A stretch of DNA of 12,300 nucleotides from Desulfobacterales bacterium (lineage in GTDB: Bacteria > Desulfobacterota > Desulfobacteria > Desulfobacterales > C00003106), in assembly GCA_030594505.1 (NCBI GenBank), contig JAUVFC010000025.1, forward strand, positions 1 to 12,300, read 5' to 3'. A program made the translations under genes and the position numbers. Each line of letters starts with the position of its first letter. The first letter of the stretch is position 1. The notes beneath the pieces were generated by a model. It did no database searches, was not told where the DNA came from, and saw only the letters and a program-made list of their open reading frames with translations. Positions 7,765 to 12,300 of this stretch are shown here, piece by piece.

Positions 7765-8595
7765 TCATACATTTCGTACAAAATCGACAACCCGATCATC
7801 AGGCACAACTCCCAAAGCATAGCACGGAATCTGTTGGGACAATGTATCAACGAATTCCAATGTACGTGCCATACCTTCCCTATCCCACAGCGGAGGAAAA
7901 GATCGTGTCAACAAATTCGACACTGCTTCGGTCCGTGATATTTTTTTCACCCAATTCTTTTCCGCGTGCTCAATAAAAAATATCTTGCGCAACCTCACTC
8001 TTTCGTGTGAACAATGGCCCGCCTCACCATGCCATGGAGTGCCAAAGGCCGTCAAACGCCCGCCGATTCTGCGAACGATAATTCTATCGTCGCTCAGGAC
8101 AGTGACTCCTTTTTCATCCTTCCATATATTGGCCAACGTGCTTTTACCTCCTCCCGACATTCCACAAAAAAGAACCCCCTCTCCCCTGTCGACGATACCA
8201 CAGGCATGAAGGAGGATTCCCCGGTCTCGGCACAAAAGGTTGATCATTAAGATTTCATACAATGGATAACCAAAAAACATGGGCCTTAAGGAATCGTCCT
8301 GTCCGCCTGACATATAAAGCTCTGCAGAACGAAAATCAGGATCAAACACCACCTCCTGAAACATCGTCCTGACAATATATTTCCCCCTGCTCCGATAAAG
8401 ACTCCAGTTGGGTCCGGAGTTGAAAATCTTTTCCCTGCCGTGTCCATCAAAAGGTAGACGCCCGGAATGGACCTGTAAAAATACCTCCGGCTCATTCTCA
8501 GACACAAAATACGTATACGACGGGGGGAGACCAACTTCACCATAATCCGGAGGAAATGTTACGGACATGATAAATCCGCCAATATTCAGTACCAA
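7765..8595 (-). CDS. HPr-kinase-like peptide kinase
   Basis: This protein of about 276 residues has the C-terminal catalytic fold of HPr kinase/phosphorylase. Numbered from the chosen start, it has LLHACGIV (128-135), then the Walker A loop GMSGGGKST (145-153), SDD (168-170) and GTPWHG further on, in the order expected for HprK-like kinases. It lacks the N-terminal domain and the full signature of true HPr kinases, so HPr is not the likely substrate. HprK-like kinases in paeninodin-type lasso peptide clusters phosphorylate the C-terminal Ser of the precursor (established knowledge); here the peptide encoded just upstream ends in Ser. The frame is open to 8658, but that would overlap the peptide gene. 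TTG at 8595 has GGGGTG 6 nt upstream and gives the start MVLNIGGF, typical of this family; GTG at 8604 and ATG at 8568 are alternatives. Confidence 0.85.
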   Translation of the reverse strand: MVLNIGGFIMSVTFPPDYGEVGLPPSYTYFVSENEPEVFLQVHSGRLPFDGHGREKIFNSGPNWSLYRSRGKYIVRTMFQEVVFDPDFRSAELYMSGGQDDSLRPMFFGYPLYEILMINLLCRDRGILLHACGIVDRGEGVLFCGMSGGGKSTLANIWKDEKGVTVLSDDRIIVRRIGGRLTAFGTPWHGEAGHCSHERVRLRKIFFIEHAEKNWVKKISRTEAVSNLLTRSFPPLWDREGMARTLEFVDTLSQQIPCYALGVVPDDRVVDFVRNV

Positions 8596-8601
8596 TTCCG
8601 A

Positions 8602-8607
8602 CACCCC
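8602..8607 (-). promoter_or_regulatory. Ribosome binding site deciding a TTG start
   Basis: On the minus strand AAAGGGGTG (8610-8602) precedes TTG at 8595 with a 6-nt spacer. It lies between the stop codon of the peptide gene (8615) and the HprK-like coding region, and supports initiation at TTG. Confidence 0.5.
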
Positions 8608-8614
8608 TTTTATA

Positions 8615-8782
8615 TCACGATCCCTGTATCTTATTGATGCAGACCCCTTGAAGGTCACACTTGGCCCCCGGGACTCTCGCTACCCCCAATTCCTTGCAGG
8701 CCGCCAATACCGCCTCTTCCGGAGCCAGGCGTACACTTCGGATTTCCGGTTTCTTATACTCTTTTTTCCCTTTTAAGTTCAT
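8615..8782 (-). CDS. Candidate RiPP precursor peptide with three Cys
   Basis: This 55-residue peptide is the likely substrate of the surrounding enzymes. The N-terminal half is charged and leader-like, KKEYKKPEI then RLAPEEAVLAAC, and the pattern (K/Y)KKPEI...L.PEEAVL..C looks like a conserved leader-to-core boundary. The second half is short and Gly/Cys-containing, with Cys29, Cys42 and Cys48, and ends GS with Ser55 last. There is no hydrophobic signal sequence. The frame is open to an ATG at 8836, but that lies inside the repeat at 8831-8913; ATG at 8782 has AGGAGG 12 nt upstream and is the better start. It sits between the radical SAM gene and the HprK-like gene, the usual place for a precursor. 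The class of modification is unknown: thioether links at Cys (sacti/ranthipeptide-like) and C-terminal Ser phosphorylation are the two predictions the context supports. The coding assignment is firm; the RiPP role is inference. Confidence 0.78.
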   Translation of the reverse strand: MNLKGKKEYKKPEIRSVRLAPEEAVLAACKELGVARVPGAKCDLQGVCINKIQGS

Positions 8783-8794
8783 GGCAATGTAATT

Positions 8795-8800
8795 CCTCCT
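8795..8800 (-). promoter_or_regulatory. Strong Shine-Dalgarno for the peptide gene
   Basis: AGGAGG on the minus strand is a near-perfect Shine-Dalgarno, 12 nt before ATG at 8782. It is the strongest ribosome site seen in the window, fitting the need for more precursor than enzyme, although the spacing is longer than ideal. Confidence 0.55.
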
Positions 8801-8830
8801 GTTTCGTGCCTGAACGAAAACCCCTTTTTT

Positions 8831-8913
8831 TGTCATTTCGACCGAAGGGAGAAATCTTAAAGTTTAAGCATTTTTCATGAGATAAAAGATTTCTCGCTAC
8901 GCTCGAAATGACA
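8831..8913. repeat. 83-bp inverted repeat between modifying enzyme and peptide genes
   Basis: The 28-bp arms at 8831-8858 and 8886-8913 match as inverted repeats at 25 of 28 positions. They start TGTCATTTCGA and end GAGAAATCTT, around a 27-bp AT-rich centre. This sequence resembles a dispersed repeat I have seen in unrelated bacteria. It is transcribed between the radical SAM gene and the peptide gene, where it would form a long stable hairpin. On the minus strand it is followed by A residues, not T, so it is not a normal terminator. Confidence 0.85.
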
Positions 8914-8926
8914 TTTTTGATAGTTT

Positions 8927-10012
8927 TCATTCAGACACTATTTCCAAGGCCTTTGCCCGTTCCTGGGTTATCCGGCAAAGATACTCCACAGGCGACGCTG
9001 TATTATTGTTTTCCGTCATAGCCCATCCCGGGCATTGACCGCATAAGGAATAGATCTCACAATCGCCGCATATGTATGCATCCGTCGGCTTCTGCTGTCG
9101 AACCTTCGGAAACAGTTGTTCCCACCCTTCCGAGAATGAACCCTTCCTTAAATCCCAATACGGCTCCGTCACCATACCGCACACCTGCAACCTCCCAAAG
9201 GGGTCGATATTGAAAGTGGTCACGCCTGCACCGCAGACAAACAGGTCTTCTGTTTTGCCAGATCCCAAAAACTTTCGGCAAAACTCCTTCCATACTTTCA
9301 GACGCTTTTCATCTTCCATATCGAGCCGCACCACCTCGTTTGGATCAAGCCTGAAACGGCATGGGTCTTTGCCGCCATCCAGTCTGGAATTTACCATGGC
9401 ATCAAATCTGAATTCGACCCCGAGCTCTTGAGCGTATCTTTTCATATCTCCGAGTTCGTGCCGGTTAAGGGTGAGCGCCATTGTCTTGAGTTTCAGCGGA
9501 ATATTGTTTTCTAATAACAACTCTATTCCTCTCCGGCATCCGGCGTATGACCCCGGCGCCCTGGTAACTGATTCGTATGTATTGCTCGTTACTCCGTAAA
9601 GAGTAATTTCAACGGAAAACGGGGGCCATTCCATGAGTAAATCAGCAACCTCAGGGGTTATGAGAGTGCCATTTGTAAAAAGGGTAAGTAATAATCCCTT
9701 TTTTTTAGCATGGACCCAGATATCGAAAAAATCTTTCCGCACAAGGCACTCTCCCCCTGTAACCAGAAGCCACAGACATCCTCTGTCCGCGATCTGGTCA
9801 ATAACATCCAGGATCTCTTGAGTGCTCAGCTCATGTGAGCGTGCATTAGTGTCATTGACAGGAAGGTTACAGTAACAATGCACGCAGTTTAAATTACACC
9901 GATAGGTCATCTCAAGGGTTCCATTAATCGGAATCCTTTCCGCCACGGCTTTTTCGTGAAATCGCTCACTAAATTTCCGGTAAGATATTTCCGGTATAAG
10001 GGAGTATGCCAT
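8927..10012 (-). CDS. Radical SAM/SPASM peptide-modifying enzyme
   Basis: This 361-residue iron-sulfur enzyme uses S-adenosylmethionine to start radical chemistry on a peptide. The radical SAM cluster motif is CNLNCVHC (Cys39, Cys43, Cys46), preceded by LEMTYR; the GGE motif is at 86-88. The C-terminal SPASM domain has the expected seven Cys: Cys260, Cys278 (with G273 giving GX4C), Cys315, Cys318, Cys324, Cys327 and Cys346. Both auxiliary clusters are therefore probably intact. Enzymes of this type make thioether, C-C or similar crosslinks in RiPPs. The start overlaps the end of the PqqD-like gene closely: the stop is 3 nt away and an AAGGT site lies within that gene's end, so translation is coupled. 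Its likely substrate is the peptide at 8615-8782. No RRE domain is fused to its N-terminus, consistent with the separate PqqD protein supplying that function. Confidence 0.92.
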   Translation of the reverse strand: MAYSLIPEISYRKFSERFHEKAVAERIPINGTLEMTYRCNLNCVHCYCNLPVNDTNARSHELSTQEILDVIDQIADRGCLWLLVTGGECLVRKDFFDIWVHAKKKGLLLTLFTNGTLITPEVADLLMEWPPFSVEITLYGVTSNTYESVTRAPGSYAGCRRGIELLLENNIPLKLKTMALTLNRHELGDMKRYAQELGVEFRFDAMVNSRLDGGKDPCRFRLDPNEVVRLDMEDEKRLKVWKEFCRKFLGSGKTEDLFVCGAGVTTFNIDPFGRLQVCGMVTEPYWDLRKGSFSEGWEQLFPKVRQQKPTDAYICGDCEIYSLCGQCPGWAMTENNNTASPVEYLCRITQERAKALEIVSE

Positions 10013-10015
10013 AGC

Positions 10016-10303
10016 CTAACCTTCTGTCACCGCTTTTACTGATTTCAGTTCGCGCAAACACCCCATGATATCTTTCTCGACTTCAATGGGAGGCGCTTCA
10101 TACTCATTAACAATAACATCTCTTATCTCTTTTAGCGTGGCCCTGCCGTCCACCAGTTCCCAAATACGACTTGCCACCTCGTTCAGGGTGTAAATTTTTT
10201 CCAGGTCTCCAACATCCTGCCTGATTGGGACCAAAATCACTTCATCGGCGATCTTTCTGGAAACAACGGAATCGCTCTTTTTGTAAATTTTTTCCAGGTC
10301 CAT
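10016..10303 (-). CDS. PqqD-family peptide chaperone (RRE)
   Basis: This 95-residue protein has the PqqD fold: a VVSRKIADEVILVPI strand region (13-27), an IYTLNEVASRIWELVDG core (37-53), and a C-terminal helix with CLREL. Such proteins bind the leader of a RiPP precursor and present it to a radical SAM partner (known for PqqD and related recognition elements). The ATG at 10303 has GAGGT nearby. It lies 3 nt before the radical SAM gene and is almost certainly its partner. PqqD here is stand-alone; there is no pyrroloquinoline quinone pathway in the window, so the pqq name is not used. Confidence 0.9.
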   Translation of the reverse strand: MDLEKIYKKSDSVVSRKIADEVILVPIRQDVGDLEKIYTLNEVASRIWELVDGRATLKEIRDVIVNEYEAPPIEVEKDIMGCLRELKSVKAVTEG

Positions 10304-10352
10304 GTTATTACCTCATAATCATAGGTTTCGAAATTCATACAACCCATTAAAG

Positions 10353-11354
10353 TTAACGGTTTTTGGGGATATCTTCCTCCGAAATGACATCTTTTATATA
10401 CAGGAGAGGGTTTTCAGCCAGGTCTACCGTCCTGCCGTCTCTTACCATTTTACCCTGTGCGTCATAAATAAGACTGATTGTTGGCTTCAAAGGCCACAAT
10501 GAATTGGTTTTGACAACCATTCCTATGGAATCGTTGTTCAACTTGACATAACTTTTCACAGGGTAGATCGATAATTGGCTCAACAAGTTTCTTATAATAT
10601 GAACAGGGAAAAGTCCCTTGCAGCTTCCGATAATCGCTTTCATGGCAACGGGCGGCAACAGTCTTCCTTTCTGCGATCGGTTGTGAATCATGGAATCATA
10701 GGTATCCAGGATTCCTATGATACTGGCGTATTCATGAATCTGATCATCCTTTAAACCTTTCGGATATCCACTCCCATCCCTCCTTTCGTGTTCCTGGCAG
10801 ACAACTTCTGCAAGCCAGTGATACTCCTCGCCATACTTTAACAGCTCATCGCAGGTAGCCCAGGGATGCTTCCTTATGACTTTCATCTCTGAAGGGGTCA
10901 ATCTCCCTTTTTTATTTCTGATGCTGTCCGGCACCCTGTACATCCCGAGGTCATGAAAGAGCGCGGCCGTCCCCAATCCTATTTGTCTTGCTCTTGGATA
11001 TCCTAAGCCATCTCCCATTATTATCGCATTTATCGACAAGTTTGCGGCATGAGTGGCTAAAGAATTTGTTTTGCTTCCGTCAGAAAGGAGGGTGAGTCGG
11101 TGCAAGTCATCCAATATACTTTTTGGATTACATACAATAACATTAATGAGATTAGACCCCTTTTGGATATCGAATCGTTCTCCCTTTCTTACGTTATCAC
11201 CGACTTCCTTCATATAATTGATAAGTCCTTCATAAAGCGCTTCATGGGAGACAGTAAGGCTTTTCAGCGATTTTGCCTCCCCGACACAAACGTGATCGCT
11301 CTTTTTGCCGTTCTTCTTATTAGATTTTCTTAGTACATCAGCCAAACGGACCAT
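10353..11354 (-). CDS. HD-GYP domain protein, predicted cyclic-di-GMP phosphodiesterase
   Basis: This 333-residue protein carries an HD-GYP domain at about residues 95-235. Conserved residues seen are His102, the HD pair at 134-135 (LFHDLG), His163 in KHP, HE at 189-190 and DGSGYP at 193-198. All key metal ligands and the GYP signature appear intact, so cyclic-di-GMP hydrolysis is likely. The N-terminal 90 residues match no sensor domain I can name, and a C-terminal part (about 260-333) has a short beta-rich segment of the kind seen after HD-GYP domains in other proteins. It starts 4 nt after the ATPase gene and is 49 nt before the PqqD gene. Cyclic-di-GMP commonly controls exopolysaccharide production, fitting the Wza/Wzc genes in the same block. 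Confidence 0.9.
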   Translation of the reverse strand: MVRLADVLRKSNKKNGKKSDHVCVGEAKSLKSLTVSHEALYEGLINYMKEVGDNVRKGERFDIQKGSNLINVIVCNPKSILDDLHRLTLLSDGSKTNSLATHAANLSINAIIMGDGLGYPRARQIGLGTAALFHDLGMYRVPDSIRNKKGRLTPSEMKVIRKHPWATCDELLKYGEEYHWLAEVVCQEHERRDGSGYPKGLKDDQIHEYASIIGILDTYDSMIHNRSQKGRLLPPVAMKAIIGSCKGLFPVHIIRNLLSQLSIYPVKSYVKLNNDSIGMVVKTNSLWPLKPTISLIYDAQGKMVRDGRTVDLAENPLLYIKDVISEEDIPKNR

Positions 11355-11358
11355 ATTC

Positions 11359-12156
11359 TCAGCCTTCGTCCTCTATCACTTTCTTGATAATCGCATGGTC
11401 AATTGTTCGGGATTGCTCAATAAAACCGGCCAACAAACTCATATCACAAATGTTATTAATTTTTCGCGGGATACCACCGGAATATTCGTATATCTTTTTA
11501 ACCGCCTCTCCTGTAAAAATATTTCTATTAATGCCCGCTTTTTTTAATCGAAATTGCACATACTTAAATGTATCTATAAAATTAAGGGGATGTAGATGAT
11601 ATCTAATTGGAATGCGTTGTTCAAACTGAGGAATTTTTCCGATCAATTCTTTCAATTCAGGTTGTCCAATAAGGATAAGCGTGATCAGAAAGCTGTTATT
11701 ATCTTGAAGATTTAACAATAGCCGCAATTCTTCAAATGTCTCTTCTTCCTTTATGAGGTGTGCCTCATCAATAATCACAACAGTTTCCTTGCCGGCTTTA
11801 AGGTTCTCCAGCACCTTATTATTCAAAGCATGTATTAATTCAAGCTTCGTGGTATGATGCGAGTCCGAACCGAGTTGGTATAGAATCTCTTGTAGCAGCT
11901 CTATGCTGTTCAGACCCGGATTCGTAATCAGTCCGATCTCAAAATCTCCGCTTTTCAGTCCTTCTTGAAATACTTTGCTGATCGTGGTCTTGCCGCATCC
12001 CACTTCACCGGTCAGCATGCATGCCCCTTTCTTGCTTTTTACCGTATAAAAAAGCCGCATCAAGGATTCGTCATGATTAGGCGAATAAAAAACAAACCTG
12101 GTATTTGGAATGTTTTCAAATGGCGGCTCTTTTAATTTCCAGTACTCACAATACAT
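11359..12156 (-). CDS. ExeA/GspA-type AAA ATPase (exopolysaccharide-locus type)
   Basis: This 265-residue protein has the N-terminal pattern YCEYWKLKEPPFENIPNTRF, which marks the ExeA/GspA family and the related ATPase of exosortase-linked exopolysaccharide loci. The Walker A loop is GEVGCGKTT (50-58), Walker B is VVIIDEAH (126-133), and LILIGQPEL serves as sensor 1. There is no C-terminal membrane span or peptidoglycan-binding domain, unlike full ExeA, so it is the short form typical of exopolysaccharide clusters. It is the first complete gene of the block and is 4 nt before the HD-GYP gene. No exosortase or PEP-CTERM protein is in the window, so the link to that system is by family resemblance only. 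Confidence 0.87.
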   Translation of the reverse strand: MYCEYWKLKEPPFENIPNTRFVFYSPNHDESLMRLFYTVKSKKGACMLTGEVGCGKTTISKVFQEGLKSGDFEIGLITNPGLNSIELLQEILYQLGSDSHHTTKLELIHALNNKVLENLKAGKETVVIIDEAHLIKEEETFEELRLLLNLQDNNSFLITLILIGQPELKELIGKIPQFEQRIPIRYHLHPLNFIDTFKYVQFRLKKAGINRNIFTGEAVKKIYEYSGGIPRKINNICDMSLLAGFIEQSRTIDHAIIKKVIEDEG

Positions 12157-12182
12157 TTTCTACTTACTCGCCTTTGATGATT

Positions 12183-12294
12183 TCGTAAAAAGTCTCTGAT
12201 GAGCCCATCTTGGTCATCTTTTTGTAAAGCTTCTTAACGAAGCGAAGCGTCAAAATCGTAAACTGTTTGAGGACGTTAGTCCGAGTTTTTACGA
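12183..12294. repeat. Inverted-repeat element at the window edge
   Basis: TCGTAAAAAGTC (12183-12194) and the reverse complement of TCGTAAAAACTC (12283-12294) match at 11 of 12 positions around an 88-bp centre. The centre contains the small hairpin GCTTC/GAAGC (12229-12243). The element lies upstream of the ATPase gene; the window ends just beyond it, so its full extent is unknown. No gene or confident promoter is visible between 12157 and 12300. Confidence 0.5.
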
Positions 12295-12300
12295 TTTAGC

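Noticed and set aside
7548..7850. A 100-residue minus-strand frame between the HprK-like and peptidase genes.
   Set aside because: It runs through the palindromic repeat at 7692-7748 and overlaps both real genes in another frame, with no recognisable domain.
8615..8782. LAAC in the small peptide reads as a lipobox, suggesting a lipoprotein.
   Set aside because: No hydrophobic signal segment precedes it; residues 4-23 are mostly charged, so it would not enter the secretion pathway as a lipoprotein.
6014..10303. Lasso peptide cluster, suggested by the HprK-like kinase, PqqD-like protein and nucleotidyltransferase-like protein.
   Set aside because: There is no asparagine-synthetase-like cyclase and no transglutaminase-like leader protease in the window; a radical SAM enzyme is present instead.
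11359..12156. Exosortase/PEP-CTERM protein-sorting system, suggested by the ATPase type.
   Set aside because: No exosortase and no PEP-CTERM tail is present in the window; only the ATPase family resemblance supports it.
281..12294. CRISPR array, given the many repeats.
   Set aside because: The repeats differ from one another, are not evenly spaced, and have no spacer pattern or cas genes.

Overview
The window is one long, co-directional block: every supportable gene lies on the minus strand, so transcription runs from high to low coordinates. Gene gaps are small and several genes overlap or nearly abut. The base composition is moderate, several starts are non-ATG (GTG at 7684, 7216 and 4008; probably TTG at 8595), and there is a Wza/Wzc-type outer-membrane export system. 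Together these indicate a Gram-negative bacterium. A Desulfobacterota or Nitrospirota-like environmental lineage fits the gene types and the many palindromic intergenic repeats, but taxonomy is an inference of low certainty.

Layout in order of transcription. (1) 12156-10353: an ExeA/GspA-type AAA ATPase, of the sort found in exosortase-linked exopolysaccharide loci, followed 4 nt later by an HD-GYP protein, a predicted cyclic-di-GMP phosphodiesterase. (2) 10303-6014: a peptide-modification cassette made of a PqqD-fold recognition protein, a radical SAM/SPASM enzyme, a 55-residue Cys-containing peptide that looks like the substrate, an HPr-kinase-like kinase, an S26 signal peptidase of the Ser-His (SipW/ER) type, and an uncharacterised nucleotidyltransferase-fold protein. 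(3) 5834-4235: an ABC-2 exporter (ATPase plus permease, overlapping). (4) 4008-4: a Wza-family polysaccharide export lipoprotein, a Wzz/BY-kinase fusion with an unusual C-terminal extension, and a 77-residue single-span membrane protein.

Proposed logic (inference): the short peptide at 8615-8782 is bound through its leader by the PqqD-like protein and modified by the radical SAM enzyme. It may then be phosphorylated or otherwise tailored by the HprK-like and nucleotidyltransferase-like proteins, cut by the S26 peptidase and exported by the ABC-2 transporter. The cassette sits inside an exopolysaccharide-export and cyclic-di-GMP locus, so the product may act at the cell surface or in control of polysaccharide export. 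No lasso cyclase, lanthipeptide synthetase or glycosyltransferase is present in the window, so this would not be a standard RiPP class.

Most intergenic gaps of any size hold a different palindromic or terminal-inverted-repeat element (281-355, 4041-4113, 4161-4182, 5847-5991, 7692-7748, 8831-8913 and 12183-12294). One of them, at 5847-5991, has the structure of a small non-autonomous transposable element. No rRNA, tRNA, CRISPR array or gene-free stretch above 300 bases was seen.
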